A stretch of 60,444 nt of DNA from Chara braunii. Taxonomy: Eukaryota; Streptophyta; Charophyceae; Charales; Characeae. Location of the stretch: positions 483,293 through 543,736 of the forward strand of contig BFEA01000426.1 of NCBI GenBank assembly GCA_003427395.1. The letters run 5' to 3'. The notes below the pieces were generated by a model. The model was not told where the DNA came from, searched no databases, and saw only the letters and a program-made list of their open reading frames with translations. This document shows, one piece after another, positions 1 to 14,361 of the stretch. The position numbers and the translations under genes are program-made. Each line of letters starts with the position of its first letter. Positions within the stretch are counted from its first letter, which is position 1.

Positions 1-1477
1 TGCCCACTACGAAGCTGCCACGACGCAAGGACGGCATTCAAACGGGCAGAAACATAGAAGGAAGAAAACTTCCCACAGGCAAAAAAAAATAAAATTCTGG
101 CCCTACCGGATGCCCCTTCAGGGCCAAAAAAAATATGCTCGTCCCTGGGTGAGTCGAAACGCCCTGGACAACCAAAAATTTTTTTGGCCGTTGGCCAAGG
201 GGTCTGGAATCTGGACCGGGATCCGGACACCGGACACCGGACGGTCCGGATCCCTGTCCGGAGGTCCGGATCGCTGCCATGATATGGAGCCAAGGATCCG
301 CAAAGTGACGAAAAGGACTCGAATGGACAATGCAGCGTCAGCAAAGCATCAACAAGCAATGTACATCCAGATACATGCGAAAATAGCATAATGTAGCGCA
401 ACAGAAGACTCAAAGATATGACCTGACCTGTCAGATACTGACGCGACACCCCATCATACACCACACATGTGAGAGGGAGGGGAGGGACCGCATACATAGA
501 AGAAAGGTCCCTCCTTGAGCACGCACATGGGGAGATACCACGGATGAGGAGATGGGTGAGCGGCGAGACGAAGATGGAGATCAGGGAGAAGACCAAGATC
601 GCGATAGCGAAGTCCAAAAATAGTATCCCTGCCGAATGTCCAATCAATGTCTGCCACAGGAATGTCGAACCACATCTCTCTCCCTCTACCTACACCTCGA
701 CCTCTAACGCAGCGCTGTGTTGCGCTGCTCCAGCAGCGTGTCGCCCAAGAAGTGAGCTACTCGAACTGTCCCCGGCCTGGTCTGGCCCAGCTATAAGTAG
801 CGCTGGGCCTCGCTGGGGCGCCTCTGGTCCTTGGCCTGAAACGCCCTGCCTGGGTCCCTACCGGACATCCAGGCCCTCCCTGTTGATGCAGCAGGGAGCG
901 TCCGCTACTGGACGAATACGAACCTGGCCCGAAAGGGCCTGACTGCAAATGAAGAAGGCCCAAAACGTGGCCTTTGTCCGAGCAGACCAAAAGTCTGTTC
1001 GGGCGAACTGTATGAACAGACAAAAATAGGACAGCAAATAAATAAATAAATAAATGAATGCTGGCTCAACTCAAATCCTGCGGCCCTAAGGCCAGCCATG
1101 GGCCTCCAGGGCGCATGCCTGAATGGCGTGCGGCCTGGGGGGCCCCAGCAACGTCGGGCCCCCAAAACGGGCCCATGTGCAGGCTCAGCATGTAACACCA
1201 TACTTGCGGCACAGATGCGCTGTGCAGAGCAGTGTGGTGCAAGACTTGCCAAATACACGCAGAGCAGTGCAAGAGTGCCATATGCAATCACCGTGAAAGG
1301 GGATGGAGTGCGGAGGTAGGGGGGGAAGTGTGTGTGTATGTATGAAACAAAACAAAAACAAAAAAAACTAACGATGATGCTCACAAACAGAAATGGCCAG
1401 AATTTGAAAAATGAAAACAAAACAAGGAAAAACAAACAATGCCCTAACAACGCCCTGGTGTATGGCTTGAATGCTCG

Positions 1478-1480
<3 letters not shown>
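1..1480. other. gene-poor stretch, nothing recognised
   Basis: No open frame here resembles a protein I know. The frames seen are short, overlap on both strands and lack splice signals worth reporting. The only structure is the GC-rich palindrome cluster listed separately. Confidence 0.5.
186..275. repeat. GC-rich palindrome cluster (CCGGAC words)
   Basis: About 90 bp packed with inverted copies of TCCGGA/CCGGAC around a central ACGGTCCGGATCC, so the strand can fold on itself in several registers. The words resemble those at the element at 43.4-43.75 kb, so this may be the end of a related MITE. No conserved AT-rich core is seen beside it, so the link is tentative. Confidence 0.4.

Positions 1481-1531
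<51 letters not shown>
1481..1531. repeat. (CA)n microsatellite
   Basis: About 25 CA units. The long minus-strand frame that runs across it is a product of this repeat and not a gene. Confidence 0.95.
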
Positions 1532-1533
<2 letters not shown>

Positions 1534-2794
1534 CTATTGGGCCAACATTGAGTGTGGCCGCGAACCTGTTTGTTTGTTTGAGCACACATTTTTTTGGGGG
1601 GCAAAATAGGCTACACCTTGCCCCAGCTCCCCCTATTTTCGTGGGGTGGGCGCACACGCGTGTGTGCGGTGTATACAACTTGGAAATTAGATTCTTTACT
1701 ATTCTCGAAATGCAAAGCGAGATTTAAAAGAGATACTTTTCATTTTATTATAAAACAACAAATCCTTTATCGAACAGATAAAGAATTTGAATCCCAGTGC
1801 CAATTGGATGGTTCTAACACTAGAGGCTACCCCTTTAAAAATAATTGGGAAAAAAAAAAGGCCACCATATCCACAAGCAATTTCCTGATGACTTAAATGA
1901 CATCTATTCCCAATGGCATCATCACCTTCAAGTACTACATACAAAACAGTGTCTGCAGTGCTAATCAACTCCTTGTGTGACCATATCACCCATAGCCCCT
2001 ACCTGCCCTTTACGGTTGCCAACATTTGCTTGTTTGCTTCTCAGGAGCTAAGCAACACCAAACCAATGGTCCGTCCACACATCGACCAAGTCTACAATCA
2101 GCTGAACCTGGACTCATGTTTAACTGGTCCAGATGTAAAGGAGGTTCACTAAGTACCCTTCGTTGAACCAGATCGACAGCTTTCCAAAGCACAAGGAAAC
2201 TTTTTGTTGGATCAGATCGACCGATTTCCAAAATACAAGGGAATGGCTTTGAAATTTGAATCTGTTGATTGAACTTGGAGTGAACCGGGCTGCTGCTACA
2301 GGTACTTAACAAAGCAACAGATGCAAACAAAGACAAGTTTCATACAGTTTATGAGCTGATGAGTATATATGTGCAGCGTATAAATAAAAGGTGGCGATAT
2401 TGCTCTGCCCATTTCGTACGATATCCGATGGCAGGTGAACCAAAAACAGAAACAACATGCAAATTCTGCCAACTTGCCAAATTCTCTACTATCACAACAC
2501 CATCGAAGATCGTGGTGTCCTTGCATTTCTGAATCCGCCTCGAGCACATAACTGTGGTGGACAATGTGACGAGGAAAGTTTTAGAGGACAGAAAAGTGGT
2601 AAAGACAGGGAATAGGGACCTCATCATCCCTTCGGAAATCTGCAAAGCAAGGTGATAACAACAAGAACTGGGTCGTCATCCTTCATGACTTGTGCTGTAA
2701 ATGGCTTCCAAAGCAGCCCAAACACACAGCAAAAATAAAATTAAAGAAAAAAGAAAACAGGAGCATCTTTGAAACAGTCAAAGTGAAAAGATAT
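1532..2794. other. no recognisable feature
   Basis: Mixed-composition DNA with no recognised gene, RNA or repeat. A short internal similarity (CAGATCGACMGMTTTCCAAA, near 2168 and 2215) suggests a small local duplication. Confidence 0.4.
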
Positions 2795-2879
2795 TTAACC
2801 GGACTTTTGCCCCCCAGAATAGAAGGGGCTTTGTGTTGGAAACCAAACCAAACCAAAAAAAAAAAGAAAAAAAAGAACA
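2795..2879 (+). repeat. SINE-like 3' end, copy 1
   Basis: The text TTAACCGGACTTTTGCCCCC, then CAGAATAGAAGGGG, then an A-rich tail is similar to 7497-7571, which also ends in an A-rich tail. Two dispersed copies with A-tails suggest the 3' end of a retroposon. The 5' end is not defined. Confidence 0.4.
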
Positions 2880-3212
2880 AGAAAGTGAAAAAACATTTTT
2901 CAAAACTCACCCGTTTCTTCTCAGCTTCCTCTCTCTCCCTAGCAAGCTGTATTTGCCTGGCGTTGAAAACAAAGATCGGTCATCACGACCAGTAAGTTCC
3001 ATGCATGCACCAAGGGATGCCAATGTCAGTGATATTGCTCTGCACTGGCTCATGTTTAGGATGACATCCAGCATCTGTACGTCAGACTACAGACAGCAAT
3101 AACGTTCCTGCCAAAGTGGCAAGGGAATTCCATTCACTGGAATAAGTACGTACTTCACAGGGTTTGTTCGGCCGGCAGCCATGGTGCTGCTCCACCAAGA
3201 GGGTTAACTTAC

Positions 3213-3382
3213 CTGGTGGGCGCTGCATCAAGAAGGCCCCTGACGGGGTTTTGGCTGGACCTGCCTGGTTCATCCTTGAGGCAGGCATGGGGGTAGGAAG
3301 GTGGGAGAGACATGGTAGTCGTTGAATTGCCCTTTGAACATCCCTTGCTGAAGGGGATTCTCTGCCATAGCCTGTAGCTCAC
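3213..3382 (-). CDS. possible internal exon, unknown protein
   Basis: On the minus strand a pyrimidine-rich tract ends in TTAG at 3384-3383, with a second acceptor CTACAG ending at 3372. The stretch ends at a textbook donor, CAG|GTAAGT, with the last exon base at 3213. Two of the three frames stay open or nearly open across it. One reads ...MPASRMNQAGPAKTPSG..., the other ...SYRLWQRIPFSKG.... I recognise neither. There is no ATG-led long frame and no neighbouring exon I can chain to it, so this rests on splice-signal quality only. It could equally be a chance arrangement or a remnant of a decayed gene. Confidence 0.25.
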
Positions 3383-3470
3383 CTAAGTTGAGAAAAGAGA
3401 GAGGGGAGGGCTGAAAAAAAAGCGGATCTTTCTGGCATCGGTTCTTGTTCACTCTTTCATTCATTGTTGT

Positions 3471-3653
3471 CATAATTAATACTCCTTGGGGCATCCAACT
3501 TCCCTGGCCGCAATTTCATCAATTTTTTAACCGAAATCTCCATAATTAAATCTCCATAATTAAATCTCCATAATTAATACTCCTTTAGGCATCTAACTTC
3601 CAGGCATCGAAGACGTTCCTGGCCGCAATTTCATCATTTTTTTAACCCAAATC
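3471..3653. repeat. imperfect tandem duplication
   Basis: The text CATAATTAATACTCCTT ... CTGGCCGCAATTTCATCA, then a T-run, then AACC.AAATC occurs twice. Between the copies are three short units of ATTAAATCTCCATA. Confidence 0.7.
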
Positions 3654-3887
3654 ACCAGGGCTTACCGGGCTCCCGCCTGCAGAACATGATAATTTTGGTT
3701 CAATAAACGCCAAAATTTCTGCCAGAAACGTCAAAGCTAAATGCCCAAAGGGGTAATAAATGTGAGGGATGATGATGGAGGTGGAGAGGAGGCGGAGGAG
3801 GAGGAGGAATTGATCTATGCACACCCACTTGACAGTCGCATTCAATGCTGTGATTGAGAGAAACGGCAGGAATGAGGGTAACTGGTC

Positions 3888-4085
3888 ATCAATCCTCCCT
3901 CGATGGAGCAATCAACACTGGTCAGGGCTCCTTCGGCCTACATAGACGGAAGGAACCATTAGCGGGTTATATGATGTGTCTCCTTTTCTCAATTTGCTGG
4001 TGGGCAGGAAGCAGACTGACACTCGTGGACAAGAAGCCAGAGGAGGACCATAAAGACCTGTTTTAATAATAATAATAATAATAAA
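3888..4085 (+). repeat. SINE-like element with (TAA)n tail, copy 1
   Basis: Similar over about 150 bp to 18488-18632. Both share TCAATCCTCC, then GGAGCAATCAA, then CTCCTTCGGCCT or GTCCTTCGGCCT, then GACGGAAGGAA, then a GACTGAC near the end. This copy ends in (TAA)n at 4066-4085, the other in a long A-run. Two copies with A-rich tails fit a retroposon. No RNA polymerase III box is obvious. Confidence 0.5.
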
Positions 4086-4646
4086 AACTGCAGGAAAACA
4101 ATGTAAAATTGACAAGTAGGTTGAAGTAACAAACGGGATTGCCCCGTGAGGAATTTCCCCCTCTGCTCGACTCTTCTTTATCCTCTTGTTCTTGGATGAA
4201 ATCCTGTGGATATGATTCCTCATTGTCCTCAACGACTTGTATACGCCTCAAATGACTTGTATATGAAATGCATACAGCCATTCCGCAAAGTCGGAAACGG
4301 TTTCAATTTTTTATTCCCTTTAATTTTTGGTGGGTTGTAAATTGTAATCGACCCAACTCTGGAAGCTCAAATCAAGACCATCATGCAAACTACATCCGAG
4401 GTTCAATGAATGACACTAGGGGGTAGATAGAGATGTAATCAAAGCAACAAGACAGAAGAAGTAGACGAGCAAGAGGTTTCCCTTCTTCAACCTCCAGGCT
4501 CCTCTCCTTTCACTTGAAACGGTTTTCACCTTTTTGCAGACACAGATGCGGATCCCAGGGCTCGATCCACAGACCTCACCTTACCTTACCTGTGTACAGT
4601 ATCAAGTCGACCCTGCCAGTCTTGAACCCGTGACCTGTGTGTTAGT

Positions 4647-5333
4647 AGTTGAAAGTTGTCTGTCGTAGGTCTGAGTAGTTGTCGGGTCTTGAACCTTAGA
4701 CCTGTCAAAGTAGGGGTCATACCTGCATAGGGGTCATAGTTCTTGAAGTCCTGAAAGGTCAAGGTCATACGAGCTGCTACAGTCCTGAAAGGCCAAGTCT
4801 GCAAACTTCCGGAAGGTCCGGAAGTGGCCTTTCAAATTCTTCTCACGTTATACACAGCAGGCCAGAGGCAAGTGGGCAAGTGGTGAGTCCAACGTCGCTT
4901 AGTCAGCGGTACCCAGTCCCAGTCTCACTTTGCACAGTCAGCAAGTACCATGAGGGACTGTGTGCACCATGGGCCCGGTGGAAAAGGGCNAGTTGAAAGT
5001 TGTCTGTCGTAGGTCTGAGTAGTTGTCGGGTCTTGAACCTTAGACCTGTCAAAGTAGGGGTCATACCTGCATAGGGGTCATAGTTGTTGAAGTTCTGAAT
5101 GGTCAAGGTCGTAGCTGCTACAGTCCTGAAAGGTCAAGGTCGTAGCTGCTACAGTCCTGAAAGGCCAAGTCCGCAAACTTCCGGAAGGTCCAGAAGTGGC
5201 CTTTCAAATTTCTTCTCACGTTATACACAGCAGGCCAGAGGCAAGTGGGCAAGTGGTGAGTCCAAGTCTCACCTTGCACAGTCAGCAAGTACCATGAGGG
5301 ACTGTGTGCACCATGGGCCCGGTGGAAAAGGGC
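4647..5333. repeat. tandem duplication of 343 bp with N at the junction
   Basis: Copy 1 is 4647-4989 and copy 2 is 4991-5333, both running from AGTTGAAAGTTGTC to GTGGAAAAGGGC. They differ by a short internal duplication (AAGGTCGTAGCTGCTACAG) in copy 2 and a roughly 30-bp insertion in copy 1. The single N at 4990 is exactly at the boundary, so part of the array may have been collapsed or joined in assembly. Confidence 0.9.
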
Positions 5334-7496
<2,163 letters not shown>

Positions 7497-7571
7497 TAAC
7501 CGGACTGGTTCCCTCCCAGAATATAAAGAGGGTTGTCTCTTTTAGAAGAAAAAAAAAAGGAAAAAAAAAAC
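7497..7571 (+). repeat. SINE-like 3' end, copy 2
   Basis: TAACCGGACTGGTTCCCTCC, then CAGAATATAAAGAGGG, then an A-rich tail. Homologous to 2795-2879. Confidence 0.4.
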
Positions 7572-9556
7572 ACACACACACAAACAAACAAACAATAACA
7601 CCAACAATGAGGAGCACCTATTATGCAAGCTAATACAAACAAAACCTCAGTAGGATAAGCATGAATATAATCTCCTTCATACCATCCCACCCACATCAGG
7701 CTCATAGAGCCCTGGGTCATAACCATACAAATTTCCAGAAACAACAAAGCGGTTCCTTTAGTTTAAAACTGGTGGAGGATGCGCTTAAGGAACAGAAACA
7801 GACACTCTTCAAAGTTCAAACAGCTATACAGTATTTCATGGTTTCCTGGATTTACCGAAAGCAAAAGGGAATACCCGTGCTCCAGTAAGAGGTCACGATC
7901 TCTTTTGCACAAAGAGAGAAAGAAGGCCACACATTTTCCGTGATGCCTCTAACATCAGACATCTATGGGAAAGAAAATCCCGGTGGCCCTGGGCCGAGAC
8001 AGCGTTTTTTTTTCTGTTTCCGATATACTGGTGGTTTAAAACACCAGTGCTTGGCCCAGGTATCTGCCGTGGAAAAAAATAGAGTAGAAACGTTTCCTAA
8101 AATCATGGCTTGTTCACGGGCACGACTTTAGGAAGTACTGGTGGTTTAAGAGGTCTTCCACACCGGAATTGGGTTGAATGGCGGAAAGGGGTCCATAGTG
8201 TGGCCATTGCTGGATGCCGCATTAACGCCTTCACCCAAATACAACACACCCTCATCATGATTGAATCGACCAAAAATATAACTTTTATACATTATTGATC
8301 AGGATGTGTTGTGCTCAGGGGAAGACGGTAATCGTGGACACTGAGGCCACCATTGCCTTGAAGCACCGGCTCGATGTTCATGGGTTCTGTGAGGAGTCAA
8401 AGCCTCAAACTCTTATTGTTCTTTTTTTAAATAATTTTTGAAAAAAAGCAAGAAAGACATAAGAGAAAAAGCAGGTGGAAAGTGCTTTGTAACATTACTT
8501 GAGTACTTGGGCAGTAGCCACTTTGGCCATGCCATAGGGGTAAAGGTAATTCCGGAAGTATCCAGGCTTGACTGTGACAAGATCTCCTTCTTTTCCCAGT
8601 TTGTCCATGCTCTTCGTCAAAATAATCTGGACATGGCCAAGCACACATCAACGCCAACCAGTTATTGTTAGCCCTTCATTGCTTGCATCAAGCCTGCAAG
8701 GAACCTGGGACAGGTGACCCGAGGTAACAACAACGCCGGTGACCATTGCAGCACAGCAACTATGGACTCGTTACATTCGTAGTCATACGAAAAGACAATC
8801 TGCTGCTGACTTTTGCTCACATACTTTGCCCCATAGCCAAATTGCAAAAAAGTTGAAAAAAACGACGGAAGCATATACCGGTAGCCATCCCTACAGGCAA
8901 AAAAAATGGGCAGCGAGGAAGTAAAAACCATCCGCAGAATGACCAATCAAGTCGCTGACCCGGTGCATAACCTCACAACTGCTAGATCCAATTTGCCCAA
9001 CAGGAGAACAATCAGCTGTGCTGTGTACTGAAAGCGCGCATGAGAGGTTCCGAATCGTTCCCTGTGTCACGACATCATCCTAACAGGAGGAGGTATCAGC
9101 AGAAGGGTTGGGGAAGTTAACAATGTTACAAACACACCTCCACCCCGCAAGGAAAACGATCTCCGACTTAAACAAGGGCCCAACAAGAGTACAAATACAA
9201 ATTGAAACATGTACAACTGGCCACAGAGAGTCCAACAACCTGGCACATATGCAGAGGTCCAAGGAGACGTCAACTGTCAGACAGCCAATCATGTAGTCAG
9301 TAGCTAAAAAGTTGTGCAAACAGGGCAATCTGGTGTGGAAAACACAAACAACAAGTGATCAACAGAGAGAAGCCTCGACAAACATGACTGCCTAGGAGTT
9401 TGGTCCTGTCGCACACGCAAGCAAACTATTACATCGATAGGCTACTGCAAAGGCATAGCAGTTTGGGCCATCAAATGAGAATACAAACAGAACCCATACA
9501 AAGAACCACCAGAGGGGGAAAGTGGCCAGGAGCAAGGTACACAACTCACTTCTTTA
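7572..9556. other. no recognised gene
   Basis: Unremarkable sequence with short frames only. One end of an inverted-repeat element (8304-8330) is the single item I can name. Confidence 0.45.
8304..8330. repeat. solitary arm of the CTACCGTCTT inverted-repeat element
   Basis: ATGTGTTGTGCTCAGGGGAA followed by GACGGTA matches the arm of the MITE at 20157-20267. No partner arm is seen nearby, so this is a truncated copy or a chance survivor. Confidence 0.5.
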
Positions 9557-9779
9557 TCATATTCCTCGTTACCATCCTGTACTTTGCTCTATCTCCTTTG
9601 TCTCCTTCTCATCTTCCCCATCATCTTCCTGCTCTTTGTCCTTCAACTATGCCTTCTCTTCCCGCTCGTCATATTCCTCGTTACCATCCTGTACTTTCCT
9701 CTATCTCCTTTGTCTCCTTCTCGTCTTCCCCACCATCTTCCTGCTCTTTGTCCTTCAACTATGCCTTCTCTTCCGCTCG
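9557..9779. repeat. tandem duplication, 112-bp period
   Basis: Two nearly identical copies of a pyrimidine-rich unit starting TCATATTCCTCGTTACCATC, at 9557 and 9669. They generate long frames in all three plus-strand phases that look like proteins but are repeat artefacts. Confidence 0.9.
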
Positions 9780-10757
9780 TCACCGTGCTGTGGCCCCTTT
9801 CCTCTGCCACGATCTGCTCTCCCCTCACTACCCTTCCCCATCCGTCAATCCCTCTCACACACATTCTCACCCATATGCGCAAATGCTTCCTCACACGCAA
9901 AGTAAGCCATACGCAGGCTTGTCCATGTACAGTTCTCAATCTGTGAGATGTACCACCCTCTCCGTTGTGCAAGCACAACACTGATTTCAGCTTTCTGTAC
10001 AATATGGGGGATAAAGATACTATTAAGAACTATAGGCCTATCATTCTCTTTGTAGCTTACAATGCCGCTGGTACCTTGCCAATATATTAGCAAAAGACGC
10101 AAGGGGTAGTGGAGCGGATAATCCACCCATATCAGACAGGATTCATGCAAAACATGAACATACAAAGTTACAAACCAATATCCTGTGTCCTTCGGGACAT
10201 CAGTTAAAATCGGGGCCGGGGGGCCCGGGGGGGGGAAGGAGAACCTCGGTGAATGAAGTTTTGAAAATATTCATGCAGTTTAAATACGACATGACAACTG
10301 TCTTCATTAACTTTGGGTAGAAGAGAGGAGGGGGGGGGGGGGGAAAGTGTACTGTCCTTTCCTAAACAGGAGTATAATCCAATTTAACCAACTTGTATCA
10401 TCAAGTGAGGACCATTCTTCAGATTAAGGAACCTAAAAATACAAAAACCCATTACATTATTATACAGATATAAATAGCACAAGAGACCCTGGCAGCCCCT
10501 TACCTCTATATAACAGTAATAATGAAAGTCTGGCAGCAAATCTCATAGCAAAAGAACTTCCCTCAGAAAATAACGCTTGTAAGTCCATATGCTTGTTGTT
10601 CATGATACGTCAATCCTCAATAAAATAAGGTCAAGATGATGTACTCGATACGTGAAACCGAAGTAAAGAAAAAAAGAAAAAAGGATAATTAAAAGCCTAA
10701 TGCACTCGTCCTTGTATAGAGTCTATACAAATATAAATCTACCAACCGCACACAACA
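9780..10757. other. no recognised gene
   Basis: Contains G-runs at about 10216-10236 and 10330-10342 and short A-rich tracts. No gene or known element. Confidence 0.45.
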
Positions 10758-11190
10758 CCTTGCCTCGCAGTGTACAGAATAAATCAGCAAGGTTGTCATT
10801 AACAGCCATTTTGCAAAGGGATGGAGAAGGGGAAACCGGGGTGCTAGACATCATCACTGCTCCTTTTGCACTTCCTTCTTGCTACAACCGGTGGAAGGTT
10901 TGGTGTGCAAGGATGAGAAAGGGTAATGCAGGGATGTTAGACACACCTTGCCTCGCAGTGTACAGAATAAATCAGCAAGGTTGTCATTAACAGCCATTTT
11001 GCAAAGGGATGGGGAAGGGGGAACCGGGGTGCTAGACATAGTCGCTGCTCCTTTTGCACTTCCTTCTTGCTACGACCGGCGGAAGGTTTGGTGTGCAAGG
11101 ATGAGAAAGGGCAATGCATGGATGTTAGACATACTTGCTGCTTCTTTTGCACTTTCTTCTGTGCTACTATCAGAGGAAGGCCTGGTGTGG
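10758..11190. repeat. tandem duplication, 188-bp period, with a partial third copy
   Basis: CCTTGCCTCGCAGTGTACAG recurs at 10758 and 10946, and the copies are nearly identical to about 11133. A degraded third partial copy (CTTCTTTTGCACTTTCTTCT) follows to about 11190. The two 96-132 aa frames over it are repeat artefacts. Confidence 0.85.
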
Positions 11191-11654
11191 AGCGCCCAGA
11201 AGAAACAGCAGCAGCAGGAACTTCAAAACAGTGATCCACTCGCTTTTCAATTCAACGAAACCACATCATCACCAGATGACAAAACAAAAACAACAGACAG
11301 GAGCAGGAAAACAACAAGTTTCGATCGTCAGAAATCCCATACTTGAAGAGTTGATGTGGCTCCTTCACAGAAGCTTCTGCATGTGTTGTACTACCAAACG
11401 ACTCAGTCATTCGTATTCGGCAAAGTAACCGAGTCCAAGGAATTGTATTTGTATGGTCACCATTTGGTCGGGGTACATGACTGATCTGAACCCACCAAAA
11501 CTTTCGACTTCAAGAAAATGCAGCCAGATGTGACTTTGTGAAGCCAAATCTCTAGTCTTACAAATACTATCCTCACCGGTCTGACATCATAACTTCACAC
11601 TTGCACCCACACCCACACCCACAGTCCTTATCCATCAGTCAAATGAATCCTCGG

Positions 11655-11711
11655 CAGACTGTCGGGGTTGAACCTCCTGATGAGTCGGTGAAAGTCCGAC
11701 GAAACAGTCTG
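11655..11711 (+). ncRNA. type III hammerhead ribozyme, complete
   Basis: All core and helix parts of a hammerhead are present in order. Helix III is CAGACTGT (11655-11662) paired with ACAGTCTG (11704-11711), eight perfect pairs. The cleavage triplet is GTC (11661-11663), so predicted cleavage is after 11663. Helix I is GGGG/CCTC (11664-11667 with 11673-11676) with loop TTGAA. The CUGAUGA core is 11677-11683. Helix II is GTCGG/CCGAC (11684-11688 with 11696-11700) with a 7-nt loop. The GAAA core is 11701-11704. Known biology: such ribozymes self-cleave RNA and in plants mark retrozymes, small non-autonomous retroelements. The layout with helix III open is the type III form. Function here is inferred from structure. 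Related but broken copies lie at 14.4-14.9 kb and 42.8 kb. Confidence 0.88.
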
Positions 11712-11872
11712 GCACAGTCATGCTTTTTTTTTAGGGTACAGCGAATATGACAACACACACACAACAGCAACGGCAATGGTGGTGGTGGTGGTGGTGGTCG
11801 CCGTGATGATGAAGAATCATCAAATTTACAGTGATTCCAACTAGAAGCACCAAACAGACTTGAGTTCGCAGG

Positions 11873-11875
<3 letters not shown>

Positions 11876-11943
<68 letters not shown>

Positions 11944-11947
11944 CACA

Positions 11948-11991
<44 letters not shown>
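11876..11991. repeat. (TC)n(AC)n(A)n compound simple repeat
   Basis: TC units, then CA units with one GC interruption, then about 30 A. Open frames across it are artefacts. Confidence 0.95.
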
Positions 11992-11992
<1 letters not shown>

Positions 11993-13737
11993 AGAGGGAG
12001 GGTGCTGGTAGCCAGTGACGGAAGCCTGGGGAAGAAGAGAAAGCCTGATCTCAAGAGTTCCATGTTGCATGTATGGTTTGGAGACACTCCCCCGTCACAA
12101 GCCTTGGCCCCACGGTCCAGTGCACCACTGCTATAAGTATAGAGAAGGGGAGAGAGAGAGAGGGAGGAAGGCTAGTTTACAAACTGTCTCATTCACAGAT
12201 GCAGCTACGTCCGTCAACTTGCATCTCACATTCTGCGTATTACTCTGGAGAAGCAAACATGGTTTAAAAAAAAGACTCAATCACACGTGTGAACTGCCCT
12301 GAGCAAATCATGGCTAGCGTCAAGAATAAGGGTCAGTTGTGTGAAGACCCCACTGAAGCATGAAGGCATGAGGGGTGATCAGATCATGCGGTAATGGCAT
12401 CAACTTGCTGAACCACCAGTAGTACCTAGGGTTCTGCTCGGGGCCATCAGCAGGCTGCACTTCAAACCACCATTACATTTTCAAGCTATTTTGTTCCGGT
12501 GGGGCCATCAACGCGCCACGTCCTTCAGATCCGCCTACCACACGGAATAGGCTGGCAGCCGCAGGCAAACAGATTTCATTTTGCACCTCCGCTACTTCGA
12601 CAGAATTGGCTCATGGCAGAAATTGGCGTGCAAACAAACAGGCTCAGATGTGCTGGTGATCTAAAGCACCATTACATCCAAGGCTGCCAAATAAGCAAAT
12701 GAACCAACGAGGGCGCTATCTTTTCCTTTGCGGCTGGCGGTCTCAGCCTTCCTTTCCCCCCCCCCCCCCCCCCCTCTTTTTTTTTTGTTTGTGTGTGTAA
12801 CGGCAGCGGGGGGGAGGGGGGGGTGGGGGGAAGTGCAAGCCATTTTGGTCCGGTAGCCCTGAGAGTTGCAGCTAACATATTTTCCCAGGTATTTCATTTT
12901 GCCTGGGGCACGAACTGGTGGTTTAACGGTAACCTGACACTCCCTCAGCGGGCCCAAAAATGATCACCAGGTATCCAAGGTGGCGGTGAGGATTTGAAAC
13001 CCTGCAGCAGCTGCTAAGTCCCACTAAAGAACCTCTTCATCTCAGGTTCGGTCTTGCCTTCTCTACAGACGATCACTGGGCCCACCACCGAACCTGCAGG
13101 TTCGACCTACATTCCACCGAGCCCACCGCCAAACAAACCTGCAGGCTCGGCAGGCAGCTGGAAACAGAAAAGAAGTGCTTTTCAAGCCTGGCAGACTGAC
13201 AAAGAGACGTAAGTCATTCGAGAACGCACCAGAGTTGCAGTTACAGAGTTGCACTTAGAAGAAGTCATGGGTTCAAATCCGTTCGGCCCGATGTACACCC
13301 TTGTGCATGCCTTCCATTGCTGGTGGCCCGGAGATGGCCACTGCCACCCATGCGCCAGCATCATCGGGACCTTAGCCACATTGATGTTGTTTATTAAACA
13401 CCACTAATGTGTGCAGGGGGCAGGCATAGGCAGTCCCTTGTGCCAGTGAGATCCTTGAGCTACAGGCCTGTGTCCACGTCATTCTGTAGGTGATGAACCC
13501 ACACAGGTGCAATTACCATTGCCACCCTATGATATGCCTTATCTTCGTCATGACACATTGTAGAATCACACTGTCAGGACAGTGTGAGAGGGGGCGGTAG
13601 GGGGGAAGGTGGTCTTGGTATATCGCAAATCTTATCTTAATTATCTACCTTAACCCTGTACCTACGGTGCTCTGATCTTATGTGTCTATACCTTAACCAC
13701 ATACTTACCACATGCGCACAAGCAGACAAGGGAGAGC

Positions 13738-13740
<3 letters not shown>
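11992..13740. other. no recognised gene
   Basis: Includes a homopolymer patch (C-run then T-run at 12757-12786) and a short inverted motif around CCTGCAGG near 13096 and 13138. A tRNA B-box-like word (GGGTTCAAATCC at about 13269) stands alone without an A box. Confidence 0.4.

Positions 13741-13798
<58 letters not shown>
13741..13798. repeat. (GA)n microsatellite
   Basis: About 29 GA units. Confidence 0.95.
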
Positions 13799-13801
<3 letters not shown>

Positions 13802-14361
13802 CAAAAAGAAAAAAAGAAAAAGAAGCAGTGGGGCAGATTGAAAATTGCATCGTCATAGATTTCTCTTGCAACCTCAGAAACAGATGCTGGGACATCCAAA
13901 AGTCAACAAGGAAGGTATGCAGATGCTGGGATTAGGGGTCAGGCTCCACTGTCATCTGATGCCAACGGCTATGCAGATGAACACCACCGCTCTTTCACAC
14001 TTTTTTTTCCCCCCCCCATCATTCTTTAGGCTACCCAGATGGGTGTACAGTAGAAAACGGTAAGGCGAAAATGTGAGCTGAAATAGGCTTGTCAGGAGTG
14101 CACCATGTATTCGGTTCCAATTGCAACGGTACCCGATGGAGCCCAGGAGTCAGATGGGGGTGAGGGTCCATCTAACGTGGAGCCCATCTGATGGGGCCCA
14201 GGTCTAATCTGAATACTGGCCAGGAGTAGATGGGGCCCAGGACTCAGATGGGCCCAATCCCCCTAAGCCAAGAAAGGGTCCAAAACTCGCATCAGTTGGC
14301 TCCAGGTCCAATCTGAGTTGCACGAAGTGGTCTAAAACTCACATCAGCCATCATAAAATCA

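Noticed and set aside
905-1678. 257-aa minus-strand open frame
   Set aside because: It runs through the (GT)n tract and has low-complexity sequence on both sides; no domain or splice support.
9400-9984. 194-aa plus frame
   Set aside because: Comes from a 112-bp pyrimidine-rich tandem duplication open in all three phases.
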